This document shows, piece by piece, positions 1-7,743 of a DNA stretch of 64,000 nt. This DNA comes from CBFHWY01 sp965659675. Lineage in GTDB: Bacteria > Bacteroidota > Bacteroidia > Flavobacteriales_G > Salibacteraceae. The stretch's first letter is position 1. Each line of letters begins with the position of its first letter. Position numbers and translations under genes: made by a program. Location of the stretch: assembly GCA_965659675.1 (NCBI GenBank), contig CBFHWY010000001.1, forward strand, positions 1 through 64,000, given 5' to 3'. The notes below the pieces were generated by a model that was given only the letters and a program-made list of their open reading frames with translations, ran no database searches and was not told the origin of the DNA.

Positions 1-695
1 GCTTTCCATTTGATGGCTTCATAATCTTTAGAAATATCTGCACCTCGCATTCTCTCTCCAATCACCCTCAAACTCTTCGTAATGTTTGATGAAAGCAAAT
101 AGGCCACCAATAGCGCAAAGAGCAAGAGCACTACATAGATCTGGATCAGACTCGCAAAGTACTCTCCCACTTCTTCTTTATTAAGGGCTTCCTTGCTGAA
201 GTAAGGCAAGTTGACAATGGCAATGTTTTGACCTTCTTCATTCTTTAGATATGAGAAAGTAGACAGATAGGTCTGTTCTTCTTTTTTTTCGGTGACCAAA
301 ATGGTAGAATCTGATCGGGTAAGGCGTTCGAGCACATTTGCCTTAATGCTCTCAGGCAAAATACTGTCCTCAAAAAAGGACATTTCCGTAGAAGTGATCA
401 GTTCTCCTCTCGGGTCGAAAACATTGATCTCAAAGTCGTTGATCTCTGAGACTTCGATGATCTTATCTGCAAACTCTTTGGTATAGAATGGGTAAACCTC
501 TCCATCGCGATTGTTCTCTAAAAAGTAGTTGATCGCTTTCAACACTGCCCTTTCTTTACGGAGAAGGCGCTCAGCATGGTACTTTGCATTCTCGTTCTGA
601 AAGAAGATCAGTGTCACTGCTCCGATCAGTACGAACGATACAAGCACAAGGCTGATCATCAGCAGGTATATGCGGTTTCGAAGGCTAATTGTCAT
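1..695 (-). CDS. Sensor histidine kinase, N-terminal part only (cut by window edge)
   Basis: An open frame runs from the ATG at 695 to the window edge with no stop, giving 231 residues of a longer protein. Residues about 11-33 form a hydrophobic first membrane segment, about 35-180 a periplasmic sensor region, and about 183-203 a second membrane segment (IYVVLLLFALLVAYLL). The segment that follows (SSNITKSLRVIGERMR, then DYEAIKW) looks like a HAMP linker. Two membrane passes around a periplasmic domain followed by HAMP is the usual front half of a membrane-bound histidine kinase. The kinase core lies outside the window, so that assignment is inferred. A chemoreceptor is possible but less likely in this phylum. 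No ligand can be deduced. Confidence 0.7.
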   Translation of the reverse strand, partial: MTISLRNRIYLLMISLVLVSFVLIGAVTLIFFQNENAKYHAERLLRKERAVLKAINYFLENNRDGEVYPFYTKEFADKIIEVSEINDFEINVFDPRGELITSTEMSFFEDSILPESIKANVLERLTRSDSTILVTEKKEEQTYLSTFSYLKNEEGQNIAIVNLPYFSKEALNKEEVGEYFASLIQIYVVLLLFALLVAYLLSSNITKSLRVIGERMRGADISKDYEAIKWK

Positions 696-772
696 CCTGA
701 GCCAAACATAACAAGAATCGCACCTAAAACGGCTGCATCATAGTTGGACGAAAAAAGTAAATTTGCCGCCTG

Positions 773-858
773 CTTCGAATTTCGAAGTATAGAGCCCTTA
801 TCCTCCTCCGGCGGAAGGGGCTCAATTGCTTACCTGCCGGCAGGGAGCACCACGGTGC
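773..858. repeat. Cluster of four short palindromes upstream of the tRNA
   Basis: Four inverted repeats follow each other: CTTCGAA/TTCGAAG at 773-787, GAGCCC(C)TT/AAGGGGCTC at 792-823, the perfect palindrome CCTGCCGGCAGG at 833-844, and GCACC/GGTGC at 847-858. No coding frame of convincing length crosses them. They resemble small intergenic palindromic units. Whether they act as processing sites, transcription barriers or mobile-repeat remnants cannot be told from one locus. Confidence 0.55.
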
Positions 859-911
859 GAACTTTGGAAGAAATTTTGAAGTTTTGTCGGCGATATGGTT
901 TCCAAAAACCT

Positions 912-985
912 GGGCCCTTAGCTCAGTTGGTTAGAGCACCTGACTCATAATCAGGTGGTCGCTGGTTCGAGCCCAGCAGGGCCCA
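912..985 (+). tRNA. tRNA with anticodon CAT, probably tRNA-Ile2 (lysidine type)
   Basis: A full cloverleaf can be drawn. The acceptor GGGCCCT (912-918) pairs with AGGGCCC (978-984), the anticodon stem CTGAC-type arm encloses the loop CTCATAA with anticodon CAT, and the T arm contains GGTTCGA. The discriminator base is A985 and no CCA is encoded. CAT can mean initiator Met, elongator Met or Ile2 with C34 modified to lysidine. The body (CTTAGCTCAGT, GGTCGCTGGTTC, CCAGCAGGG) resembles E. coli tRNA-Ile2 more than its elongator tRNA-Met, which favours Ile2. The 3' end (gcccagcagggcccac) is repeated twice downstream in a tandem array. Confidence 0.9.
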
Positions 986-1000
986 CGAAGTGGGAATAAA

Positions 1001-1027
1001 CCTCGCCATTAGGCGGGGTTTTTTTAT
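1001..1027 (+). terminator. Intrinsic terminator of the CAT tRNA
   Basis: CCTCGCC (1001-1007) and GGCGGGG (1012-1018) form a seven-pair stem, with one G-T wobble, around a four-base loop. A run of seven T follows. It lies 16 bases after the tRNA end. Confidence 0.85.
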
Positions 1028-1117
1028 TTGAGTGCAGCGAAAATAAAAGCCCTGGGCGAGAAGTTGATAGTGAGCTTGCCGAACTAAGCCCAGCAGGGCC
1101 CACGAAGTGGGAATAAA

Positions 1118-1144
1118 CCTCGCCATTAGGCGGGGTTTTTTTAT
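1118..1144 (+). terminator. Second, duplicated copy of the tRNA terminator
   Basis: An identical stem-loop and T run, exactly 117 bp downstream of the first and carried by the second tandem unit. It would act only on readthrough transcripts. Confidence 0.75.
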
Positions 1145-1305
1145 TTGAGTGCAGCGAAAATAAACCCCCTGGGCGAGAAGTTTGTAGTAAGCTTGCCGAA
1201 CTAAGCCCAGCAGGGCCCACAAGGCAGCATTAAGTCCTTCGTTAAACTCAGGAACCACAAGAGTATTCAGCATACAGCGCGATACTCCTGCGAAAACTGA
1301 AACCC

Positions 1306-2019
1306 TCAAAACCCAAACCCAAACAACTCTTCCAAATACCTTAAGGTCTTCTTCTTGACCTCATCCATATCTACCTTTCTTCCCAACTCTTGCTCAAGTG
1401 AGGTAACGGCTTTGTCATCAATTCCGCAGGGTACAATGTGATCAAAGTATGACATGTTCGTATTTACATTGAAAGCAAATCCGTGCATGGTGATCCAGCG
1501 CGAACAACGTATGCCAATGGCACAGATCTTTCTTGCTTTATCTGGGTCTTCCTCATCGATCCAAACTCCAGTAAGGCCGTCAATCCTTCCAGCACTAATG
1601 CCGTAATCGGCCAACACCTTGATGATGGCTTCTTCAATATAGCGCAGGTACTTGTGAATGTCGGTAAAGTAATGATCGAGGTCAAAGATGGGATAACCCA
1701 CCAGTTGTCCTGGACCGTGATAGGTAATGTCTCCTCCTCTGTTGATCTTGTAAAACACCGCCTGATTTTCCATCAGGCCTTTATCGTCAAGCAAGAGGTT
1801 CTTTAGTTCACCACTCTTACCTAATGTATATACATGAGGGTGCTCACAGAAGATGAGCGTATCGCGCGTGACCTGTGGGTCTTCCGGAAACTTGAAGTTG
1901 TGCGTTTTTATCGCTACATTCTGCTTGTTGAGTTCTTCTTGAAGATCCCAACACTCCTTGTAATCGATCAATCCAAGGTCGCGGAAATCAAGCTTCCTTT
2001 TAGCTTTTGAATTTGGCAA
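1306..2019 (-). CDS. lipB: Octanoyl-[acyl-carrier-protein]:protein N-octanoyltransferase (LipB)
   Basis: LipB moves octanoyl groups from acyl carrier protein to lipoyl domains of the 2-oxoacid dehydrogenases and the glycine cleavage system, the first step of lipoate synthesis in the cytosol. The family signature RGGDITYHGPGQ is at residues 94-105, the acyl-binding lysine in KICAIG at 164, and the catalytic cysteine in PCGI at 198. The 237-residue length is normal. The start is TTG at 2019: an AGGAG Shine-Dalgarno sequence (2023-2027, minus strand) lies at the right distance and no ATG is nearby. The start lies 20 bases inside the upstream isomerase gene, so the two are probably translated together. 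Confidence 0.95.
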   Translation of the reverse strand: MPNSKAKRKLDFRDLGLIDYKECWDLQEELNKQNVAIKTHNFKFPEDPQVTRDTLIFCEHPHVYTLGKSGELKNLLLDDKGLMENQAVFYKINRGGDITYHGPGQLVGYPIFDLDHYFTDIHKYLRYIEEAIIKVLADYGISAGRIDGLTGVWIDEEDPDKARKICAIGIRCSRWITMHGFAFNVNTNMSYFDHIVPCGIDDKAVTSLEQELGRKVDMDEVKKKTLRYLEELFGFGF

Positions 2020-2989
2020 GTTCTCCTTTTAGATGAGTGATCACATCCACCTCAATGGGGTCGATTCCTCTTTGTTCGGCCAACATGACGCTAACCCAGT
2101 CACCTAAATGTATTAGATACATGCTCTGTTCTACCTCGTTAGAGCCAAGGGCGATGATGTCCATCACATTACTTGTGTACTTCGCATACACTTCTTTGGT
2201 GATGTCCATTCTTTTCAGTGTTCTTACATGATCGTTTTCCGAGCGCATAAAGAGTACCGCAAGGTCATCGTTCTTTATGGTCCAACCAACCAACTCGTTA
2301 TGTGTCATTTCTGGGTACACATTGTGCCAGCAAAGCATTTTGCCATTTTCATTGATCTGTTGTCTGAACCTAACGGCCAGGCCTTCGTGTTCAGAAGCGA
2401 TGTAGAGAACGGGGATCTTACCCAAAAAGAAGCTGGCGATCTTCTCGGCCTCGGTCTGAATCACTTCTTCATGGTCTCTTAGAAAAGCTGCAACCCCTTC
2501 CAACTGATCAAGGTACTTTGAGTCAGTGAGACCGTAGTGCGCTAGATACTTGAATAGCTGAGTAAGACTGTAGCCCAATGCTGCTCTTGGTGGATAATCC
2601 TCTGGGATCTTGATCACATTAAATCCGCTGTTCTGAGCGCGTTCGTAGAGCTTGCCCCCTGAGGTCACACATGCGATCTGTGCTCCCTTTGCCTCCGCCT
2701 CATCAAAAGCACTCAGAGTTTCTTCTGTGTTTCCTGAATAAGAACATGCGATCAGTAGGGTTTTTGGTCCACAGAAGCCTGGGAGGTGATAGTCTTTGTT
2801 GATGTAAATCGGCACGTTCAATTGCTCCTGTGCCATTTGTGAAGCTATGGTTCCACCTATGCCGCTTCCACCCAGGCCTGTGATGATCACATTTTGAATG
2901 TCTTCTTTTTTCGGTTTTAACTCAGAGGCTTTAGCGATTGCCAATGCTTCTTCTAACTGGAAAGGGAATTCTGCAACAAGCTTTCTCAT
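2000..2989 (-). CDS. Bifunctional phosphoglucose/phosphomannose isomerase family protein (SIS domains)
   Basis: A 329-residue sugar isomerase with tandem SIS folds. GLGGSGIGG at residues 38-46 and SYSGNTEET at 83-91 are phosphosugar-binding motifs. PEMTHNELVGW at 226-236 matches the C-terminal catalytic region of the bifunctional Pgi/Pmi family first described in archaea. It would interconvert fructose-6-phosphate with glucose-6-phosphate and possibly mannose-6-phosphate. A TAacTTTG -7 element lies 19 bases upstream of the ATG, so this is probably the first gene of a two-gene unit with lipB. Dual specificity is inferred from the family, not visible in the sequence. Confidence 0.88.
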   Translation of the reverse strand: MRKLVAEFPFQLEEALAIAKASELKPKKEDIQNVIITGLGGSGIGGTIASQMAQEQLNVPIYINKDYHLPGFCGPKTLLIACSYSGNTEETLSAFDEAEAKGAQIACVTSGGKLYERAQNSGFNVIKIPEDYPPRAALGYSLTQLFKYLAHYGLTDSKYLDQLEGVAAFLRDHEEVIQTEAEKIASFFLGKIPVLYIASEHEGLAVRFRQQINENGKMLCWHNVYPEMTHNELVGWTIKNDDLAVLFMRSENDHVRTLKRMDITKEVYAKYTSNVMDIIALGSNEVEQSMYLIHLGDWVSVMLAEQRGIDPIEVDVITHLKGELAKFKS

Positions 2990-3007
2990 ATCTTAAAAAT
3001 CGGTCTG

Positions 3008-3015
3008 CAAAGTTA
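3008..3015 (-). promoter_or_regulatory. -7 promoter element for the isomerase-lipB unit
   Basis: The minus strand reads TAACTTTG, a perfect match to the Bacteroidota -7 consensus TAnnTTTG, 19-26 bases before the ATG at 2989. No clear -33 TTG is seen. Confidence 0.55.
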
Positions 3016-3063
3016 ATAGCAAGTGAATAGCATAGGCTTCTTTTCTTTAGCCTTCACAAAAGT

Positions 3064-5592
3064 TTAAAGGAAAACCACTTTCTGTATGCTGTTCTTTTCT
3101 CCGTGTTTTATGTAAACAAAGTAGATTCCCGGACTAATGTTCTCTCTTTGGTAGATCAGGTATTTTGAACTTTGTTTTTCATGATAAACTCTTTGGAAAA
3201 CAGCATGTCCCTGTGTATTCACTATGCTGAATTTCTGAATACCCGTCGCTGGTACTTTCACCTTTAATTGTTGTACAACCGGGTTTGGAAAAACAAAGCT
3301 TTGTGCCTCAATTAACTCCCGTTGGTTTGATTCATAGTCGAATTCAGGATTAAAGATCTCTATGATCTTGTCGTCATCTTCCTGAACCACAGAAGCTCCG
3401 TTTGCCTCCTGGTTAGAGGTCGCCAGATAGATCTTACCATTCGGAGCAACAAAAACATCTCTCAACCGGCCATAGACCCCAACTTTTTTTCCCTCGGCAT
3501 TCTGCCTGTCCAAATAATCCTGCTGAAACGTAACACTGCGACCTTCTTCGTCCAATCCGATCAGGCTAAGCTCTTTGTTCTTCAAGAATGTTTGCAGCAG
3601 TGAGCCCTGCCATTCAGGGATGCTTGGGTGATCGAAATAGGCCAAACCACAGGGCGCCTCTGTGGGTGTCCAGGTCAGTAATGGCTCTCTCACATTCGCT
3701 GAATCACAAAAGGCCTGTTCACTGGCAAAATCGCAGAAGCCCTCAACTCTGGGCCAACCGTAATTCCGTCCTTTTTCTATCAGGTTGAGCTCATCATCCG
3801 TGGCAACTCCGTGTTCTGAGCTGTATAGCAAACCCTCTTTGCCAAAACACAATCCTTGCGGGTTTCGATGTCCGATACTCCAGGCATAGTTTCCTGGGAA
3901 TGGATTGTCTTTTGGAACCCCTCCATCTGTCGTCATTCTCAGGATCTTGCCCACATTCCTATTAGATCGTTGTGGTTCCACGCCAGTGAATGCATCTCCT
4001 AAAGCCACATACATGATACTATCGTTTTCGAATACGATCCTTGATCCGTTGTGAGTAATGTTGGCTGGAATATGGTGAATGAGGTGAGTGGAGTCAATGA
4101 AGGTTCTGCTCAATTGAGAATAGGTATACCTTACTAGTCTCGCTCCAAATAGATCGTAGGTGTAGTTCACATAAACATAGGGCACCAATGGGAACTTTGG
4201 GTGAAGAGCCATGGCATGGAGACCTGAATTATCAATGGATTGATAAACCTCATCTATGCTGAACACTTCCCTTATATCACCTGTTTCTGGATCCAGGCTT
4301 TTGATTTTTCCATTTCGCTCAGAGAACCAGAGCAAGCCTGTGTGATCCATGTCCAGGTCCCAGGGAATTTCCAGGTGATCTGCAATGACGCGGGTTTGAA
4401 GAGTAGTATTGGCTAATCGAATGACCTTATCGAGGGTTGTGTCTATATTTTGATCTGGAGGTTCGTAAGTATAGCCTTCTGTTATCTCAAAGATCTTATC
4501 CCCTCCTGTTCGGCTGCTTCCGTAGATGTCTTCATTTGAGCTTGAAACAAATACCCTTCCTTCGGGAGTGACCAAAACTTCCCTTATTCTTCCTATGAGT
4601 CCGTCTATGTAATTCTTCTCAGAGACCACACTTTGTTTATCTCCGCTCAGTCTCACCTGACGAAGCGATTGCCCTCTCAGGTTTGAGAGTAAAATGCTGT
4701 TTTGCCACTCCACTATTGTTCCGTTAGTGGGATAATAGTCGATGCCCGAAGGAGCCACAGGGGGGTCCCATACAGACTGTGGGTCGATATATCCTCTATT
4801 CAAACAGGTGTCTTTGAGTGCGGCGGGACACTTTCCCGTCACTTCTGGCCAGCCATAATTTGAACCCCTCTCAATGAGGTTCAGCTCATCATTATTGCTC
4901 GGTCCGTGTTCTGAACTGTAAAGTAGGGTGTCAATGGCACAAAGTCCCTGAGGGTTTCGGTGTCCATATGACCAGATCAAGGATCCCGGAATAGGGTTGT
5001 CGCCAGGAGTAGTTCCATCAGCCTTGCACCTCAAGATCTTTCCCTGAAAGTTATTTAATTCTTGTGCTTTGTTGGCTTCTCTTCGGTCTCCAACTGTGAG
5101 GAAAACCTTGTCAGCGATCACCTCAATTCGACCTCCGATATTCGCATTGGCAATACCTATATTGTCGATCAATATTTGTTCTGAACTCAGCCTGGCTTGA
5201 TGATAATCGAAGGCTGATAAACGCATCCGTAGTTGCTGTGCCTGGTAATAACAATAGCTGATGTAAACCCGTTGATTGGTTTCAAAGTCACTGGCAAGTT
5301 TAATGTCGAGAAGACCTGCCTGATTCTCACGGGCAACATTGAGCTCCAGGGCTTCAGATACAGCCCCTGAGTTGACATCAGCAACGTATACCTTACCGTT
5401 GATCTGACTGAAAAGGATACTGTCATTACCCAGCCACTCCATTCCCCACGGAACCTCAAGGCCTGTTATTACCGGCTTGGGACCATAGTTTTTGCCATCC
5501 AACAGCATTTGCCCACTGACCGAGTGAGCCAGGCAAAAAAGAATGATAAAAATGAGGCAACGGCCGTGCAAGCTGTTCCCTGACAAGGACAT
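3064..5592 (-). CDS. Secreted double PQQ-dependent sugar dehydrogenase-like propeller with T9SS sorting domain
   Basis: An 842-residue exported protein with an N-terminal signal peptide ending near VSGQ. Two homologous soluble glucose dehydrogenase-type six-bladed propellers follow, at about residues 35-375 and 395-745. Each carries the family landmarks: a VPWGM or IPWDL opening, GHRNPQGLC, YSSEHG, DELNLIE and RNYGWP-type segments. Residues about 760-842 form a type A T9SS sorting domain beginning VFPNPV. Single-domain members oxidise aldose sugars with PQQ; activity here is inferred only. The two copies have diverged, which suggests an old internal duplication. The ATG overlaps the stop of the upstream gene (TAATG), so translation is probably coupled. 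Confidence 0.85.
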   Translation of the reverse strand: MSLSGNSLHGRCLIFIILFCLAHSVSGQMLLDGKNYGPKPVITGLEVPWGMEWLGNDSILFSQINGKVYVADVNSGAVSEALELNVARENQAGLLDIKLASDFETNQRVYISYCYYQAQQLRMRLSAFDYHQARLSSEQILIDNIGIANANIGGRIEVIADKVFLTVGDRREANKAQELNNFQGKILRCKADGTTPGDNPIPGSLIWSYGHRNPQGLCAIDTLLYSSEHGPSNNDELNLIERGSNYGWPEVTGKCPAALKDTCLNRGYIDPQSVWDPPVAPSGIDYYPTNGTIVEWQNSILLSNLRGQSLRQVRLSGDKQSVVSEKNYIDGLIGRIREVLVTPEGRVFVSSSNEDIYGSSRTGGDKIFEITEGYTYEPPDQNIDTTLDKVIRLANTTLQTRVIADHLEIPWDLDMDHTGLLWFSERNGKIKSLDPETGDIREVFSIDEVYQSIDNSGLHAMALHPKFPLVPYVYVNYTYDLFGARLVRYTYSQLSRTFIDSTHLIHHIPANITHNGSRIVFENDSIMYVALGDAFTGVEPQRSNRNVGKILRMTTDGGVPKDNPFPGNYAWSIGHRNPQGLCFGKEGLLYSSEHGVATDDELNLIEKGRNYGWPRVEGFCDFASEQAFCDSANVREPLLTWTPTEAPCGLAYFDHPSIPEWQGSLLQTFLKNKELSLIGLDEEGRSVTFQQDYLDRQNAEGKKVGVYGRLRDVFVAPNGKIYLATSNQEANGASVVQEDDDKIIEIFNPEFDYESNQRELIEAQSFVFPNPVVQQLKVKVPATGIQKFSIVNTQGHAVFQRVYHEKQSSKYLIYQRENISPGIYFVYIKHGEKNSIQKVVFL

Positions 5593-7097
5593 TAATGTAT
5601 GATTACCTTCTGGGTGGTTTTCGCTCCATCAGGTAGCTCAACGTGAATCAGGTAAATTCCTGAACGAAGCTCTGGTGAAGTCGATAATTCTTCACGCACC
5701 AACTCGGTACTGTGCACGAGATTTCCCGTAAGGTCGATCAACATAAGCTGAGCGTTCTGATGCTTTTCTCCGCTGAGGGCCCACTCCAGTTGCTTTCCTT
5801 TTGTTTTGGTCAATACCCTGGTCGTGGCTTCCAGGTCCTCGGCACTTAAGGTCTCACCACAGGTCGTGTCAACAAGAATGACCACCTGCGCTGAATTCTC
5901 ACACCCAACATCACTTATGGCTTCTACCACCACCGTACTTGTGATTCCTGGTGCAACTGCCTTTTCTTTATCCGTTGTCACTACTTGTGACCCGAGGATG
6001 TTCCAACGAAATAAATTTGCGTTTGAGGTCACAGTGATGATATCAGCCTCATCTTTACAAATTGCTGCTCCCCTACTTGATTGGCTCAAGCTGATCGTTG
6101 GGCTTGGATTTACATTGATGGTGAAATTCAAAGAGTCTTTACAACCATTGTTGTTTCCAACCACCTTGTAGCTGCTCGTTACTGTTGGGTTGGCCTGAAC
6201 GTTTGTTCCTGAATTCGCTAAGAGGTTATTCCCCGTCCAGTCATAAGTACCGTTTCCGCCTGCACCAACACAAACCAACTTCACCGTATCTCCTTCGCAG
6301 ATCTCTACTAAGTTGGTGTCTTTATCATTCATTTCCAGAGCCAAAACTGCTGGTGCGGAGTTTACCCTTACCAAAGTTCCTCGAGATGCAGTACATCCGT
6401 TTGATCCCGTTGCCGTAACATTGATGGTGGTGTTTGCCCCGATGGTGATGAGTACAACCTCACCAGTATCTTTATCAAATGCCGGAGCCGGTGTCCAGGT
6501 ATAAGATTGCCCTCCACTCACACTTAAGCGGGTTGGGGTATTGACACATACAAACTGCGGGGCGCTGATATTCACTGTAGGTGATGCCTTTACTGTAATC
6601 GACTGGCTGGCTGTAGCTTCACAACCATTGGTGTCCGTTCCCACAACCTCATAGTTCGTGCTACTGCCTGGACTTGCGCTTACTGTATCTCCCATAGTAG
6701 AGCTCAGGCCGGTTGCAGGGCTCCACATGTAGGTATTGGCTCCACTTGCAATGAGGTCTGTAGCGCTTCCACTACAAATACTATCCTCAACGGTCATCAC
6801 CATCACATTCGGTAGCTGGTTAACTGTGATCGTTATGAATTGCGTGTCCTGGTTCATTCCAACCGTCCCAATCACCCGATAGGTTGTGCTCGCTGCTGGC
6901 ATCGCTTTTACCGTATCACCAGCTGTAGTGTCTAAGCCAGTATTGGGTGACCACACATACGAACTTCCGTTCGAAGCATAAATCATAGTTGAATCTCCAG
7001 CACACAATGTATCGCTATCTGCGGTAAGTGAGATGTTCTGGGCATTAAGATTAAGGACAGCAAAAAGTCCTGCAAAGAGATAAATGATCTTTTTCAT
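5592..7097 (-). CDS. Secreted Ig-like/PKD-like repeat protein with T9SS sorting domain
   Basis: A 501-residue surface or secreted protein. I prefer the ATG at 7097 (MKKIIYLFAGLFAVLNLNAQ, a standard signal peptide), because an earlier in-frame start at 7121 falls inside a -7 promoter element. About five repeats of 75-85 residues follow, most marked by a cysteine-containing strand (LCAGDS, ICSGSA, VCVNTP, ICEGDT, ICKDEA) and a VWSP/YMWSP/TWTP motif. They resemble bacterial Ig-like domains that build adhesins. The last 75 or so residues are a T9SS sorting domain ending in KVIIH. It probably has a structural or adhesive role and is co-transcribed with the dehydrogenase-like gene. No binding partner can be named. 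Confidence 0.8.
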   Translation of the reverse strand: MKKIIYLFAGLFAVLNLNAQNISLTADSDTLCAGDSTMIYASNGSSYVWSPNTGLDTTAGDTVKAMPAASTTYRVIGTVGMNQDTQFITITVNQLPNVMVMTVEDSICSGSATDLIASGANTYMWSPATGLSSTMGDTVSASPGSSTNYEVVGTDTNGCEATASQSITVKASPTVNISAPQFVCVNTPTRLSVSGGQSYTWTPAPAFDKDTGEVVLITIGANTTINVTATGSNGCTASRGTLVRVNSAPAVLALEMNDKDTNLVEICEGDTVKLVCVGAGGNGTYDWTGNNLLANSGTNVQANPTVTSSYKVVGNNNGCKDSLNFTINVNPSPTISLSQSSRGAAICKDEADIITVTSNANLFRWNILGSQVVTTDKEKAVAPGITSTVVVEAISDVGCENSAQVVILVDTTCGETLSAEDLEATTRVLTKTKGKQLEWALSGEKHQNAQLMLIDLTGNLVHSTELVREELSTSPELRSGIYLIHVELPDGAKTTQKVIIH

Positions 7098-7118
7098 AAG
7101 GTCACAATTGGAAAGGCA

Positions 7119-7126
7119 CAAAGCTA
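7119..7126 (-). promoter_or_regulatory. -7 promoter element for the Ig-like and PQQ-propeller genes
   Basis: The minus strand reads TAGCTTTG, matching TAnnTTTG, about 22 bases upstream of the preferred ATG at 7097. It argues against a start at 7121, which lies inside the box. Confidence 0.5.
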
Positions 7127-7186
7127 ATCACTTTGCTGTTTGCTAACAAATTAAAAAGATTTGGATAAAATAGGCTTGCCAAACTT

Positions 7187-7194
7187 TACATTTG
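7187..7194 (+). promoter_or_regulatory. -7 promoter element immediately before the MORN lipoprotein gene
   Basis: TACATTTG at 7187-7194 matches TAnnTTTG, with TTTG at 7160-7163 as a possible -33 element 23 bases upstream. The ATG at 7199 is only four bases after the box, so the transcript would have almost no leader. Confidence 0.55.
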
Positions 7195-7198
7195 AAGC

Positions 7199-7618
7199 AT
7201 GAAGTGGACATCTTTTATTCTATTGATGATGCTGTTTATCGCTGGCTGTAAGAGCGACAAAACATTCGAACAGCTTGAGCAACGCTTTCCTGAAGGCAGT
7301 CCAAAAATTGTAGGTATTTATAAGGTAGAGAATGACACTCATCGCATAGGTGAAAAGCATTTTTATCCCGACAGCGCGCTGAGAATGGTCGCATATTATG
7401 ACTCAAGCGGCGCTAGAATGGGCGAATGGAAATACTACTTTGAAGATGGTAAACTCTGGAGCTCTTGTGAATACAAGGCTGGTCTTAAACACGGAAAAAG
7501 TGAGGTATTTTATCCAAACGGTCAATTGAGGTATGAGGGAAAGTATCAAAACGACCGACCCGTTGAGGGCTCATTTACCTATTATAATGAGCAGGGAGAG
7601 GTCACTAAAAATGAATAG
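7199..7618 (+). CDS. Small MORN_2-repeat lipoprotein (YwqK-like)
   Basis: A 139-residue protein with a lipoprotein signal peptide: lipobox FIAGC with the modified cysteine at residue 17. The second half contains about three 22-24 residue repeats of the MORN_2/YwqK type (GEWKYYFEDGKL, GKSEVFYPNGQLRYEGKY, GSFTYYNEQG). Annotation pipelines often call this family a toxin-antitoxin YwqK antitoxin, but nothing here supports a toxin pair. It is more likely a membrane-anchored repeat protein of unknown function. It stands alone, divergent from the Ig-like gene, and is related in repeat type to the large protein at 14492-16039. Confidence 0.78.
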   Translation: MKWTSFILLMMLFIAGCKSDKTFEQLEQRFPEGSPKIVGIYKVENDTHRIGEKHFYPDSALRMVAYYDSSGARMGEWKYYFEDGKLWSSCEYKAGLKHGKSEVFYPNGQLRYEGKYQNDRPVEGSFTYYNEQGEVTKNE

Positions 7619-7652
7619 TGGCTGACAAATTTTAGCGCTGCACGTTAAAAAA

Positions 7653-7683
7653 TTGTTGTTGATACTTCATTTTTATACCTTTA
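7653..7683 (+). promoter_or_regulatory. Probable promoter of the Omp28-type secreted protein gene
   Basis: TTG at 7653-7655 (one of three consecutive TTG triplets) and TACCTTTA at 7676-7683 are 20 bases apart, the usual Bacteroidota -33/-7 spacing. The -7 box has one mismatch to TAnnTTTG. The leader to the ATG at 7744 would be about 50 bases. Confidence 0.4.
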
Positions 7684-7743
7684 GCGGCCTTTTTAAGGGA
7701 AAAATGCTCTAAAAAGACAACTATTAATCAATAAATCTGACTC

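Larger units (their letters stand above)
971..1222 (+). repeat. 117-bp tandem repeat containing the tRNA 3' end and a terminator
   Basis: Two complete units (971-1087 and 1088-1204) and the start of a third (1205-1220) repeat with a period of exactly 117 bp. The two units differ at about five positions. Each begins with the last 15 bases of the tRNA (GCCCAGCAGGGCCCA), continues through a CCCAC/GTGGG hairpin and an intrinsic terminator, and ends in GCTTGCCGAACTAA. The third copy holds only the tRNA-end sequence before diverging. Open frames across it are an artefact, because 117 is divisible by three. Likely origins are slipped or unequal duplication of the tRNA tail, or a trace of recombination at a tRNA 3' end. 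Confidence 0.9.

Noticed and set aside
912..985. Initiator or elongator tRNA-Met as the identity of the CAT tRNA
   Set aside because: The body resembles tRNA-Ile2 more than the E. coli elongator tRNA-Met, and the first acceptor pair is standard, so an initiator is unlikely. Some doubt remains because lysidine modification cannot be seen in DNA.
971..1222. Possible CRISPR array
   Set aside because: Only two full 117-bp units with no variable spacers, and each unit contains a terminator.
923..1309. Open reading frames on the minus strand over the tandem repeat
   Set aside because: They exist because the repeat is 117 bp, a multiple of three; the translated sequence is the repeat read in frame and covers a tRNA.
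7199..7618. YwqK antitoxin of a toxin-antitoxin pair
   Set aside because: The repeats are MORN_2-like, but the gene has no toxin partner and encodes a lipoprotein signal.
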